DNA of 64,000 bases. Source: JAAAOH01 sp041686235. GTDB taxonomy: Bacteria > Spirochaetota > Spirochaetia > DSM-27196 > PWMO01. Position 1 is the first letter of the stretch; every line of letters begins with the position of its first letter. Below the pieces are notes generated by a model, which ran no database searches, was not told the DNA's origin, and saw nothing but the letters and a program-made list of their open reading frames with translations. The translations under genes were made by a program, and so were the position numbers. Below are positions 28,201-36,263 of this stretch, in pieces. The stretch lies in the NCBI GenBank assembly GCA_041686235.1, contig JAWLED010000003.1, positions 1 through 64,000 of the forward strand, given 5' to 3'.

Positions 28201-30487
28201 CGTCGTCGTCGGCTTTGGCGGGGTAGGGCCCGACCCGCGATCCCGCCGCGTAGGGGTAGTCCTTGTCGTCGGGGACGTCCCAGTCGTAGTCGCGAAGCAC
28301 GCGGCCCCCGGCTGCGGTCTCGTCGTAGAAGTCCTTGTAGAAGAGCCGGCCGCGGTTGTCTTGGGAGAGGCTGTCGTCCCAGTCATCATCCGGGTCCGAG
28401 CCGTCAGGTTCCGGTGCTCCCGGCGCGGCGGCCGGAAACATGTTGCCGTCGGCGGCCGGCACCTCGGTCTCCTTCTCCTCCATGCCTAAGAGCCGCAAAT
28501 AGCCGGTCGTATCGGGCACCGAGAGCTGCACCGCCCCGTCTATGTAGCCGGAGAAGTAGTCGGTCTCGTGCTCGACCGCGGCGCTTGCGGTCACCGAGCC
28601 GGGGTGGTCGGTGGGCGCCTCCGAGTATGCCCCGCGCAGCACGTTCCACTTCGTGCCGAGCGCGAGGGTCAGGTCGGTTTGGGTGCCGAGTGAAATGCGG
28701 TTTCCCGAGGCAAAGAGAAGGTCGCCCCCGCCGCCGGAGCCGTACACCCGGTAGACGACCTCGATCACGTCGTTGGGATAGATGGGGAAGGGGGAGGTGA
28801 TCACCCCGTTGCCGTAGTCGACCTCGAAACTGGGATCCTCAACGCCGTTTCGAAGCACCGTAACCGATCCGGGGACGACGTTCCCGTCAATGGTGAGCCG
28901 GTTCACCGGAGTCAGCCCGGTGGCGAGTATCTCGAAGTCGGTGTAGCCGTCCTTATCGGTCGGGTTCGGACCGTAGAGCTCTGGAAAGTCCTCTGCAAAG
29001 GGGTAGCGGTTGGAGTGGTGCAGCACGCCGCGGTTTGGATTACCCACGGTGAGCTGCGTTTGATCCTCGTTGACGCTGATGTTTCGGTTGGCGATCTCTC
29101 GCTCGCTGTAGTCGCCCTTTCGCACGAACTCGGTCTCGAGCTCCTCTGCCGAGGATAGATCCGATATGTCGTAGCGCGCGGCAATTTCGAAGGGGTTGAA
29201 CGCTCCTCGCTCGTGGAGCAGGAGTGACTGGTTGCCGTCGAGGGTGAGCTCGAGATCGTTGAGGTCGAGGCCAAGATAGGTGCCGTCTCCCGAGGGGGTG
29301 GCGTCAAAGTCGAAATCGTACGGCCCGTCCCCCGGCGAAAGCTCGTCGTCGGCGGTTGCCCCCGTGGCGCCCACGAGCGCCTCGTCTCCGAGCCCCGGGT
29401 CTCCGACGGTGTTGCCCCCCTTCGTGTAGTGCACCGCCACTCGCGCTTCGGGTTTCTCCCGGAGATAGACAATGCCCTTCTCCGCGGAGTACACCGCCGC
29501 CGAGTCGAGGTCGGCCTCGCGCCACCGGCTCCCTGCCGCCGAGATGTTTCCCTCATCGTCCTCGAGATACAGGGTGAGGTTCTCGACCTCCGCATCGGGG
29601 AGCACAAAAAAGCGGCCCCTCTCGTATTCCTCCGGCCCGATTCGCGTTTCGCGTGCCTCGTTCAGGCCGTAGAAGATCTTTCGCTGCTCCTCGGACGGCT
29701 CGTAGCGCACGAGGAGCTCGTGGTCGCTTCGTTGTGTCTCGAAGGCCGCCGAGATGCCCGGTGAGGGTTCGGTGGCCTCGCCGAAGGGGATGTAGGGATA
29801 CTTGGAGATGGAGAGTAACCCGTAACCGAGACGTATCGACTGCAGGAACTCTCCCTCTTGTCCCTGGTAGCCGAGGATGAAGGAGTTTACCTCGAACTCA
29901 TCGGCAAAGGTTGCCTCGAGGTAGTATCGCTCATAGAGCCACAACGAGATGGTGAGGTCCACCGCGTTGAAGTAGGGTACCTCTTCCATGCCGGGAAAAT
30001 CGTAGGGAAAGGTTACCCGATTGTCCTCGGGCGGGATTTCGGGGTGAAAGGCCCAGCCGAGTGTCCCGCCGATTCCTGTGTTCCACGAGCCCACGATGAA
30101 GAGGTCGACATCGGCATCCCCGAGTTGCGTGCCGAAGATTGCCTCGCGGGAGGCGGGGTCCACGGCGGGATCGGTCGGCTCGCGCTCCGCGTCGTCGCCG
30201 CGCTCATCACCGTCGTCGGCCTCGCCGCTGTCGGCATCACCACCGCCCTCGGCTTCGCCGCCGCCGGCATCATCATCGGCTCCGTCCCCGTTTTCTTCCT
30301 CATCCACCCACGGGGGCTCTACCTCTTCGTCGGGAAAGGGGTCTTCGGTGCTCTGGGCAAACGGGGCCTCGCCGCCTGCAAGCGCGAAAACCAGCGCGCA
30401 GAGTACGACGAGCGCCGGGGCGAAGCGCGCGCGTGTGAGAGAGCGCCTTGTTGTGACCGTTTCTGTTGGTGTAGTATTGGCGTTCAT
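25262..30487 (-). CDS. Very large outer-membrane / cell-surface protein (1,741 residues)
   Basis: The N-terminus has an extended basic region and a hydrophobic signal (ALVVLCALVFALAGG, cleavage near PFAQ), then an Asp/Glu/Gly-rich segment (about 50-110). The remainder is beta-rich with repeated short motifs: calcium-loop-like acidic turns (DVDGDGTLDRGE, DGNRNGVLD) and YSLSLGHETRLVF-type strands near the C-terminus, which ends in Phe as outer-membrane barrels do. A role as an outer-membrane barrel or translocon-like protein is likely; the DxNxNGxLD turns recall SprA-type giants, but that is weak. No clear ribosome site precedes ATG 30487, so the start may lie a few codons downstream. I do not recognise the family. 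Confidence 0.65.
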   Translation of the reverse strand: MNANTTPTETVTTRRSLTRARFAPALVVLCALVFALAGGEAPFAQSTEDPFPDEEVEPPWVDEEENGDGADDDAGGGEAEGGGDADSGEADDGDERGDDAEREPTDPAVDPASREAIFGTQLGDADVDLFIVGSWNTGIGGTLGWAFHPEIPPEDNRVTFPYDFPGMEEVPYFNAVDLTISLWLYERYYLEATFADEFEVNSFILGYQGQEGEFLQSIRLGYGLLSISKYPYIPFGEATEPSPGISAAFETQRSDHELLVRYEPSEEQRKIFYGLNEARETRIGPEEYERGRFFVLPDAEVENLTLYLEDDEGNISAAGSRWREADLDSAAVYSAEKGIVYLREKPEARVAVHYTKGGNTVGDPGLGDEALVGATGATADDELSPGDGPYDFDFDATPSGDGTYLGLDLNDLELTLDGNQSLLLHERGAFNPFEIAARYDISDLSSAEELETEFVRKGDYSEREIANRNISVNEDQTQLTVGNPNRGVLHHSNRYPFAEDFPELYGPNPTDKDGYTDFEILATGLTPVNRLTIDGNVVPGSVTVLRNGVEDPSFEVDYGNGVITSPFPIYPNDVIEVVYRVYGSGGGGDLLFASGNRISLGTQTDLTLALGTKWNVLRGAYSEAPTDHPGSVTASAAVEHETDYFSGYIDGAVQLSVPDTTGYLRLLGMEEKETEVPAADGNMFPAAAPGAPEPDGSDPDDDWDDSLSQDNRGRLFYKDFYDETAAGGRVLRDYDWDVPDDKDYPYAAGSRVGPYPAKADDDGVDGQVMVLDFEIDGGRGEEWVGAHLRMPDFTDRDFSEITEISFEWRALDLDLASDDIEVYLQIGALAEDVDGDGTLDRGESTLSPSFDFDDDSAGFRLKAGRPPPGEEYRMSEDGNRNGVLDAENPDLVHTLSDGAGTPKNLVEVDDGSADEEWSRVSFDLDAAARRKLASTRAVRVVVRSTDTVSGRTLFSKFTLRGSTFQTSVAPETSGGSVSATEVPDRGAPKDLVDEHSEVDEVFHAEGDAGQRVLRVDWSNLSGGDDSWSLTDYVTPVPPRQYEVLTFYARSGGLGTDADTGAGDLTVTLSESGPEDGGGGGAGGASGGGERLRATVPIDEGETEWLEGRWRKVEIDTASGNVYVDGDRVGSVDETPGAGAGKLSRLELTFSPETDAAEGTIYIDEVHWARTRISLSGASRLSATYEYPDTVVQAGDVEILSDIRVAQETLLRSGGFATDSDVSGGTGSLFTRTELGGEVLYTRLETDFEVAVQDDRTALSGGHSLRIPAAESPVVFTESFRRDYNRPDVSLYRQNELLFSLPMQTNLGLDSDASLRSENLEQNWSFDGVTRPAENYKVGLTLGLGHSAGGYRPGSASYPESWIAGYELLAPYSRGESPERTGEASLSAQREPSPIGFEVETSEGYENRSSTEGEQTNEALLSLAVPLSFNRESSSEWTLTPSYAREFERTTRAPHASSYDEDLGVYGSAFAGQAYLASSVPFAELFQGAGETGFAGASAGEPFTRYTPAAGLAVERSFGSRLRDLVLPSEASLDVSRRFTREEEALTERLSYSAGYTATALNLFGRVGAYPTFELYRTDEFSNSISATIDRRFPSEDTTVSAEASSLAALFGEGGNELSIETTASATFEETRSLTVENETAYLWERPTGGLFEFDRLIDDEPPHFENTERAVLLYDDPGGGDEEQSYSLSLGHETRLVFPDHGFIRLYADVGVGLQPLVIEGEDVNAVLLGLQGGIEGRIEF

Positions 30488-30520
30488 GCGGGACGTGTCA
30501 CCAACCGAGAATCTAAGACG

Positions 30521-31441
30521 ATGAGCACTGAAATGGAGAGGGCCTCTGCATTCATTAAGCGATTACTCCGCGATCCGGCGCTGAGCGAGCTTACGCCCCT
30601 TCAGAAAGAACAGCAAATCGTTCAATTCCTCCATTCGAACGGCTCGCACGTGCACTCAACTCTATCACACTCGAAGTATTTTCCGGATACGCCGTGGTCG
30701 GAGATCGTTGCGTTGCTCGAGAAAGCGCTCTCTTACATCGTCGACGACGACCTTCTTCCGGCACTCAGGCGTATCGTCTATGATCAAATCGACTTCTCCT
30801 TTGTAACCTTTCTCGGCGGCTCGGAGGCCCCGCGTAACCGGATTTCCGATGAGGTCTATCAAATCATTACCGAGCTTCTCAAACGGGGCCCGACCCGTCG
30901 GGCTCTCACCGGGCCATACACCGCCGTGTATCATCGCTTGGCGCATCCTTATATCGACGGCATATATGCACGAGAGACCTACATCCACTTCGAGCTGACG
31001 AAGGTTCAACGACTTCGCATGGGCGAGAAAGAGCTCAAGAGTATGATTGATGCATGCCTTTTGCTCAAACCGGCCATACACCTCGCGCATCGCGAAAACG
31101 GGCAGCAGCGGGCCGATCGGGTGGTCCCCGCCCGGTTTGCCGAAGAGGCGGTGGCTGAGCTCGGCTCGCGGTGGAGTCTGGTTCCCGAGCAGGCCCTGCG
31201 CTCGGCGGCACATGCAAATGTTTCGTTTCAGAATAATCGGTACGTGGAGGCAACCTCACGGCTGGTCGCGCTTTTTGCGACCCGCGGACGCAATTACCGG
31301 CCGAGGCTTCGCAGCGAGCGAGGGGCGGAACCTCCGGAGAAAAGCTGGTTGAGCGTTGCGCGACGCAATAATTCGTTTTATGGTTTCGACGTGAAAATGC
31401 TCGACGAGCTCTACAGTATAGCCGCGGAAAAAGGATGGTAG
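30521..31441 (+). CDS. Conserved-looking protein of unknown function
   Basis: 306 residues, mainly helical, cytoplasmic (no signal or membrane segment). ATG 30521 lies 33 bases from the divergent giant outer-membrane gene; an upstream open frame overlaps that gene and is a shadow. No catalytic motif was recognised. Segments such as HSTLSHSKYFPDTPWSEI, GPYTAVYHRLAHPYIDG and NNSFYGFDVKMLDELY look conserved in style. Followed after eight bases by the voltage-sensor protein and then DUF503, so it probably belongs to one operon. Confidence 0.65.
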   Translation: MSTEMERASAFIKRLLRDPALSELTPLQKEQQIVQFLHSNGSHVHSTLSHSKYFPDTPWSEIVALLEKALSYIVDDDLLPALRRIVYDQIDFSFVTFLGGSEAPRNRISDEVYQIITELLKRGPTRRALTGPYTAVYHRLAHPYIDGIYARETYIHFELTKVQRLRMGEKELKSMIDACLLLKPAIHLAHRENGQQRADRVVPARFAEEAVAELGSRWSLVPEQALRSAAHANVSFQNNRYVEATSRLVALFATRGRNYRPRLRSERGAEPPEKSWLSVARRNNSFYGFDVKMLDELYSIAAEKGW

Positions 31442-31449
31442 GAGTTACT

Positions 31450-32607
31450 ATGGCTGATTCGAGAAGTCGATTAAGCAGTTCGGTGGAAGGCGTGATCGTT
31501 CTCGCCGTCATCCTTGTTCTTGTTCATACCTTTGTGCAGGATCTCGCTCTGGTGCTCGGGTGGAGCTGGAATACGCGGCTCGTCCTGTTCATCGTCGGAT
31601 TCGGATTCGATGTGTTTTTCACCGTTGAGTTCCTGGTCAGGATGTACTACGCGGTCATGAACCGAGCTGCGGGCCGGTATTTCGGGCGGGAGCGCGGGTG
31701 GATCGATTTTCTCGCCTCCGTTCCCCTCGTGGTCTTGTATTCCGGGCCCATCATGCTTGCCCTTGCCGTCGGTGGGGCCGACCTCGTGGGTATGGGCGGC
31801 ATGCTCGGTACGTTTTCGGCGGCCTACGCGATCCGAACCGCTCGCGTGCTGCGACTTTTGCGTGTGCTGAAGGTCTTTCACGCCCTCAAGGGGACAAGAG
31901 CTCACATGACGTACCGCCACATGGCGAACGTCGCTACAATCGGTGTTTCGGTGATCGTGCTAACGGTCATTGCCTTGGTTGCTTTCTCCGGCGCAGCGGG
32001 GCTCCCGGCCCTCGAGTCTCAGGAGCAGGCTCGGCACGTGCGCACGGCTTCCCTCATCGACTCGCGGGATCTTGCGCGCTCCGACCGGCAGGAGCTGTTG
32101 CGTGACGTTGCCGCCTCGCGGCCCTCGGTTCTCGTGGTGTCGGAGGGCGGGGCAACACGCTACAGCCGTCACGACAATGAGTACTACGAAAAGCATTTCG
32201 GCATGGGAGATTACGCGTACGTAAAGTCGGGAGCCACCGAGATCTTTTTCGACTTGCGTCCGCTCAAGGCGAATCAGGCGCGGCAGAACATGGCATACCT
32301 CGTGATAGTAGTCATCTTCACCGCGGCTATCGCATTGTTCTATCGAAGGCATTTTGCCGCGACCGTCACCGACCCGATTCACGTGATGGAGCGGGGTTTC
32401 TCCGAGCACGCTCACAGTCTCGAGGTGCGAATCCCCGAGCGCTACCGCACCGACGACATATTTCGTTTGGCCGCACTCTACAACTCGGTGTATCTCCCGC
32501 TCAAGGATCGAAAGGCGGATGCCTCAGGTGCCGGGGATGTCGACGCTGCCGGTATGGCCGACTTATCGGTCTCCGATCTCGATGATATCGGCGGCGAGGA
32601 CGAGTAG
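31450..32607 (+). CDS. Voltage-sensor-like membrane protein with HAMP-like domain
   Basis: 385 residues. ATG follows TAGGAG. Helices 1-4 (about 12-32, 43-68, 84-110, 122-148) match the S1-S4 layout of ion-transport proteins: S2 carries FFTVEFLVRMYY, S3 starts WIDFLAS, and S4 is TARVLRLLRVLKVF with a charge every third residue. Helix 5 (about 157-180) is followed by a periplasmic segment of about 100 residues in place of a pore loop. Helix 6 (about 282-302) leads to a HAMP-like stretch (DPIHVMERGF, DDIFRLAALYNSVYLPL) and an acidic tail. No selectivity filter is visible. The likely role is membrane sensing rather than ion conduction; this is an inference. Confidence 0.65.
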   Translation: MADSRSRLSSSVEGVIVLAVILVLVHTFVQDLALVLGWSWNTRLVLFIVGFGFDVFFTVEFLVRMYYAVMNRAAGRYFGRERGWIDFLASVPLVVLYSGPIMLALAVGGADLVGMGGMLGTFSAAYAIRTARVLRLLRVLKVFHALKGTRAHMTYRHMANVATIGVSVIVLTVIALVAFSGAAGLPALESQEQARHVRTASLIDSRDLARSDRQELLRDVAASRPSVLVVSEGGATRYSRHDNEYYEKHFGMGDYAYVKSGATEIFFDLRPLKANQARQNMAYLVIVVIFTAAIALFYRRHFAATVTDPIHVMERGFSEHAHSLEVRIPERYRTDDIFRLAALYNSVYLPLKDRKADASGAGDVDAAGMADLSVSDLDDIGGEDE

Positions 32608-32622
32608 GGCCCGAGGCACTGC

Positions 32623-32910
32623 ATGGTTGTTTCAATGATACAGGTCATCCTCGAGCTGCCGGATGTGACCTCCATAAAGGAAAAGCGCCGTATCGTGAAG
32701 TCGTTGCGAGAGAAGCTTATCTCGCGCTACCGGATTACCGCGGCCGAGGTCGACCTCCATGAGAGTCTTGCCTTCTCGCAGATCGGCGGGGCGGTCATAT
32801 CGAACTCGAAGCGCCACGGCGAGTCAATTATGCACAAGGTATTGGCCTTCATCGAGGACAATGCTCCGGGGCGCGTGCAGGACGTGAAAATTATCTCCGA
32901 GGTCTACTAG
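32623..32910 (+). CDS. DUF503 (YlxP-like) protein
   Basis: 95 residues, cytoplasmic. It fits the DUF503 family: VILELPDVTSIKEKRRIVKSLREKL, SRYRITAAEVD and VISNSKRHGESIMHKVLAFIE. The Gram-positive member YlxP is linked to ribosome assembly next to infB/rbfA; that context is absent here. ATG 32623 follows CGAGG at six bases. It is 15 bases after the voltage-sensor gene and its end overlaps the converging ComFB gene by four bases. Confidence 0.88.
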   Translation: MVVSMIQVILELPDVTSIKEKRRIVKSLREKLISRYRITAAEVDLHESLAFSQIGGAVISNSKRHGESIMHKVLAFIEDNAPGRVQDVKIISEVY

Positions 32911-33593
32911 ACGGGGAACATGTAGAGGTCCGGCAAGTGGTGGTCGCCGCCCATGCGGCGTGAATCGGAGGCTCCCTCTTCGGCCTCGAGAGATAGCGCG
33001 AAAAAGTGATCGAGCGGCTCATATCCCTCGGCCTCGGCGCGAATCTGTAGCTCGAACGTGCGTCCCTCGCCGCTATGTGCGGCAACCTGGGGAGCGGGCC
33101 AGAATGAATAGGTTCCGTAGGTGTGCGAGGCAAGCGGGTAGGGGTTCTGCCACCGGGAGTCATACATTTCCATGTGCGCTTGCCCGTGGAGAAGGTAGAC
33201 CAGTGCCCCCTCCATCGGTGTGAAGTTTTCCCCGTCGAAGATACGCCCGGCAATGGCGGGAAAGTTGAAGCTCGGGCCCTGCAGCTGCGGCTCCTCCGGA
33301 TCTTCGTCGTAATAGGAGCGGCGCACCGAGGATATGCGCTTCAACGCCTCTTGTGCGAGTTTTGTGATGTCCACGGCGAGCTGGGTGTCCGAGACAATGG
33401 TTTGTTCCACATGCGCCACACCTCGCCCCGAGGTTACGTAGCGGGGAGGCACCCGGTTGAGTACGTAGCATACGGCATCGAGGCGGCACGCCTTGGTCGT
33501 ACAATAGGTGCTGTTACCGCGTTGTTCCTCTTCGTCGCAGATCTCGTTCACCCGGCGAAAGACCAAGTCTTCCATCAGGTTATGTATCTCCAT
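32907..33593 (-). CDS. ComFB-domain protein with C-terminal beta domain
   Basis: 228 residues, cytoplasmic. Residues about 1-65 are a ComFB domain: IHNLMEDLVFRRVNEI, a Cys pair in YCTTKACRLDAVCYVLN and VPPRYVTSGRGVAH. ComFB proteins have recently been reported to bind cyclic dinucleotides in cyanobacteria; I infer a possible second-messenger role. Residues about 110-228 look like a beta sandwich (IAGRIFDGENFTPMEGALVYLL), recalling carboxypeptidase-regulatory-like modules. The start overlaps the preceding gene by 14 bases, so the two are coupled. A PilZ protein lies 3 kb away, which also points to cyclic-dinucleotide signalling in this cell. Confidence 0.75.
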   Translation of the reverse strand: MEIHNLMEDLVFRRVNEICDEEEQRGNSTYCTTKACRLDAVCYVLNRVPPRYVTSGRGVAHVEQTIVSDTQLAVDITKLAQEALKRISSVRRSYYDEDPEEPQLQGPSFNFPAIAGRIFDGENFTPMEGALVYLLHGQAHMEMYDSRWQNPYPLASHTYGTYSFWPAPQVAAHSGEGRTFELQIRAEAEGYEPLDHFFALSLEAEEGASDSRRMGGDHHLPDLYMFPV

Positions 33594-34038
33594 GAGACGC
33601 TCCCCTGTCTACCTCCGCCTGGATGTCGAGCAAGTCATGAAGCGCATCTATGGCTTCGCGAAAGTCCCGTATTGTTTCTTTGAGGGAGAAGTAGTTGAGA
33701 CCGGCGTAATATACCTTCGAAAAGAGCGAGAACGACACCTCTTCCGGCGTTGGTTCGATGCTCACGTAGCATCCGTACTCGTAGCAGATGCGCAACATCT
33801 CGTCCATCTTCCGTTGAATAAAGGTGGAGAGCTCCGGAGAGAATGAGAAGGTGAAAGCAAGCTCGAGAAACTTACTCTCACGGTCTATGAACACACCGCC
33901 TTGAAACCCGTCTTCACTTTCGAATCCGGCCGTGTATGTGTCTTCGAGCAACTCGCCGTCGAGGATCTCGTAGCCGAGCTCCTTGAACAATACGGCGGTG
34001 CGACGGATGCGCTCTTTCATCAGTTTGGAATACTTCAT
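33580..34038 (-). CDS. Conserved hypothetical protein, YbjN-like in style
   Basis: 152 residues, cytoplasmic, acidic. The pattern of helix (MKERIRRTAVLFKELGYEI), acidic sheet (GGVFIDRESKFLELAFTFSF) and helix (LSTFIQRKMDEMLRICYEYGCYVSIEP) is like the YbjN/type III chaperone fold, but I cannot confirm it. The 14-base overlap with the ComFB gene suggests a coupled pair and perhaps a physical partner. GGGG precedes ATG 34038 at marginal spacing. Expressed after the HD gene, 64 bases upstream. Confidence 0.6.
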   Translation of the reverse strand: MKYSKLMKERIRRTAVLFKELGYEILDGELLEDTYTAGFESEDGFQGGVFIDRESKFLELAFTFSFSPELSTFIQRKMDEMLRICYEYGCYVSIEPTPEEVSFSLFSKVYYAGLNYFSLKETIRDFREAIDALHDLLDIQAEVDRGASHGDT

Positions 34039-34102
34039 GCAAAGCCCCCATCTCTGCAGAGACCGGTGCGTTTAGTGTAAGACAAAAGGGGCATTGAATC
34101 AA

Positions 34103-35374
34103 TCACAGCTCGAGCAGTGACGCGGCATCTTTTACCCGGTGCGTCAAATCCGGATGGATGATGAGGCGGATCTTGCGCAGCGTGTTGGTGAAGTCGCGCA
34201 CGACCTGCGGGGTAAACACCGTATCGGACTCCGGATAGGCGATGACTTTCTCGCGGTCCCGGATGGGGATGGAAACCTCGAACGAAATGCGCTCGGGAAC
34301 GTCTATGATGACCGATTCGGGTCCGAACGAGCCGCGAGCGCCGCGGGCGAGATGCTCGGCAATACGCCGTTCGACCTCGGTACGCTCCTCGAGCGATTCG
34401 AGTCGGCGATGGCCCGGGTTCGTCTCATCAAAGGGGATTTCTAACACCGGCCGGTAGAGCTTTCGATCATACACCCTCTCTACGAGCTCGAACGGACCGA
34501 ACCGGGATCGGTCGAGGCGCACGAAAAACAGCTCGTCATCGAGCCCATAGAGGTCCTTCGGCTCGACGACCCCTTCGCGAAGGGCGAAATGTACCGCCTT
34601 CTTTATCATGGCCGTTGCCACGCGCACCGTACGATGGCGGTACACCGCGCGGTACATCAGGTATTTGGAGAATAGGACGTTCTCCACCGCCGATACGCCG
34701 GTCACATCGAGGCCGACCCCGCTGTTCCAAACCGGAAAAAGCCTGCTCAGCGCAAAATCGATGTCCTGCATGCCGTAGGGAACACCGCAGAAATACGCAT
34801 CCCGGTTGAGATAATCGAGCTTGTCGGGGTCGAGAGCACCGGAGAGCACATTGCGAAAAAAGGCAAGCTCGGGATTTCCGGGATACTCTGCGTGTTCGTC
34901 TACAATTGCCGAGACCAGGTGTGGGTCGACGCCCACCTCGTGTTCGATGATTTCTCGTATGGGCGATTCGAGAATCAGCTCACCGGTAAGTTGCTCGTGC
35001 TCGATAAGCGGAAGCTCTTTGAGACTGTGGGTGTAGGGGTAATGGCCGAGGTCATGCAGGAGAGCTGCCGCGAGAAAGGCCTTTACCCCCTCTATGGTAA
35101 GGATACTCTGCTCGGAGGTGCTCACGAGGGTCTTGATCATACGCTTTGCCAAGTGGAAGACACCGAGACTGTGACTCAGCCGTGTGTGAGTGGCGCCGGG
35201 GTAAACGAGGTACGCCGGTCCGAGCTGTTTGATACGGGAGAGTTGGCGATACGGGGCGGTATCGATGAGTTTCAGCATGGGGTCGGAGAGATGGATGTTC
35301 TTCCAAATCGGATCGCGAACCGGATGTGGGTAATCGACGTCGAGGTGACGTGAAATTGCATCGTGTGTTTCCAT
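34103..35374 (-). CDS. HD-domain phosphohydrolase (dGTPase/SAMHD1-like)
   Basis: 423 residues, cytoplasmic. HD motifs are in order: THTRLSHSLGVFHLA near residue 60, LLHDLGHYPYTHS near 107 (the HD pair), DEHAEY near 158, and DPDKLDYLNRDAYFCGV near 180 for the last metal aspartate. The family removes triphosphate from dNTPs (dGTPase, YwfO, SAMHD1). This fits with the deoxynucleotide genes elsewhere in the window, though the substrate is not proven. It has a good promoter with a predicted leader of about five bases and no ribosome site. Confidence 0.9.
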   Translation of the reverse strand: METHDAISRHLDVDYPHPVRDPIWKNIHLSDPMLKLIDTAPYRQLSRIKQLGPAYLVYPGATHTRLSHSLGVFHLAKRMIKTLVSTSEQSILTIEGVKAFLAAALLHDLGHYPYTHSLKELPLIEHEQLTGELILESPIREIIEHEVGVDPHLVSAIVDEHAEYPGNPELAFFRNVLSGALDPDKLDYLNRDAYFCGVPYGMQDIDFALSRLFPVWNSGVGLDVTGVSAVENVLFSKYLMYRAVYRHRTVRVATAMIKKAVHFALREGVVEPKDLYGLDDELFFVRLDRSRFGPFELVERVYDRKLYRPVLEIPFDETNPGHRRLESLEERTEVERRIAEHLARGARGSFGPESVIIDVPERISFEVSIPIRDREKVIAYPESDTVFTPQVVRDFTNTLRKIRLIIHPDLTHRVKDAASLLEL

Positions 35375-35385
35375 AAACTGAGGCC

Positions 35386-35414
35386 ATCTTATTGCAAATG
35401 CCGGGAAGTGGCAA
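35386..35414 (-). promoter_or_regulatory. Promoter of the HD phosphohydrolase gene
   Basis: Minus strand TTGCCA, 17-bp spacer, TAAGAT; the -10 ends 11 bases before the ATG, so the mRNA should have almost no leader. Confidence 0.6.
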
Positions 35415-35452
35415 ATTGACCGGCCGACGTGGTTCTGCTACCGTTCGATGGT

Positions 35453-36247
35453 ATGCTCCGGGCGTTCGGCTATCTTGCCGTTGTCGCACTATTCTTGTTC
35501 TCCTGGTCTTCCTGCACGCCACGGGACTCTGCCCCCGGCGGTGAGGACGGAGAGGCGGCACAGGAGGAGCGGCGCGAGGCGGAGCCCGAGCGGAGCGATG
35601 AGCCACGCGGCGAAGAGAACCGGGGCGAAAAAAAACGCGGTGAAGAGCGAACCACGCTGCAACCTGCCGAGGAGTCGGATACGGGCGAAGATGAGTCGAC
35701 CCCCGGCGATGGTGCAAGTGGTGCAAACGATTCCCCAGACGGTGGTGCAAACGGGGGCGGAGCCGAGGCCGCAGACGGCGCCGAAGACCGGTGGCCGGCC
35801 CATTCGCGCACTCGGCGGGTACCCGAGGACGTCGAGCTCGGGGAGCTCGAAGATCTGCTCCGCGCGCCGCCCGACGCGGTGGATGCGGCAGCGGTAATAC
35901 GCGAGCTGTTCGGCGAGCTTTCCGAGGAACGCATTCCACGTGAGCTGCTGGTTGGAGAGGTGCGCGAAGAGCTCCAAAGCCGCCTCGAATATATGATCGA
36001 GCGTGCACCGATTGCGCCGGCGGTGCGGATCGGGGAGCTTAGCTCGCTGTCTGAATCGGAGCTTCGTGTTCCCGTCGTTGCGTTCGGGTCGGAAGGGGGG
36101 CGGACCACCGGGGAAATCTACGTGGCCAAACGAGACGGTTCATGGTATATTTTGGATATTCTCGTGGACTTCTCCCGGATATCCGAGGACTCCGAGACGC
36201 CGATCTTCGAGCCGGGAGACACGAGGCCCACACTGCTTAACTTCTGA
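35453..36247 (+). CDS. Putative lipoprotein with low-complexity linker
   Basis: 264 residues. The N-terminus MLRAFGYLAVVALFLFSWSSC is a lipoprotein signal with cysteine near residue 21. Then comes a long Glu/Arg/Gly/Asp-rich linker (about 25-125) with repeated short motifs, and a folded C-terminal part (about 130-264) with RELFGELSEERIPRELL and GEIYVAKRDGSWYILDILVDF. No family recognised. Upstream TTGACC and TACCGT could form a promoter only eight bases from the ATG; no ribosome site is seen. 16 bases before the GAF-PilZ gene. Confidence 0.7.
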   Translation: MLRAFGYLAVVALFLFSWSSCTPRDSAPGGEDGEAAQEERREAEPERSDEPRGEENRGEKKRGEERTTLQPAEESDTGEDESTPGDGASGANDSPDGGANGGGAEAADGAEDRWPAHSRTRRVPEDVELGELEDLLRAPPDAVDAAAVIRELFGELSEERIPRELLVGEVREELQSRLEYMIERAPIAPAVRIGELSSLSESELRVPVVAFGSEGGRTTGEIYVAKRDGSWYILDILVDFSRISEDSETPIFEPGDTRPTLLNF

Positions 36248-36263
36248 GGTAGAGAACGGACGC

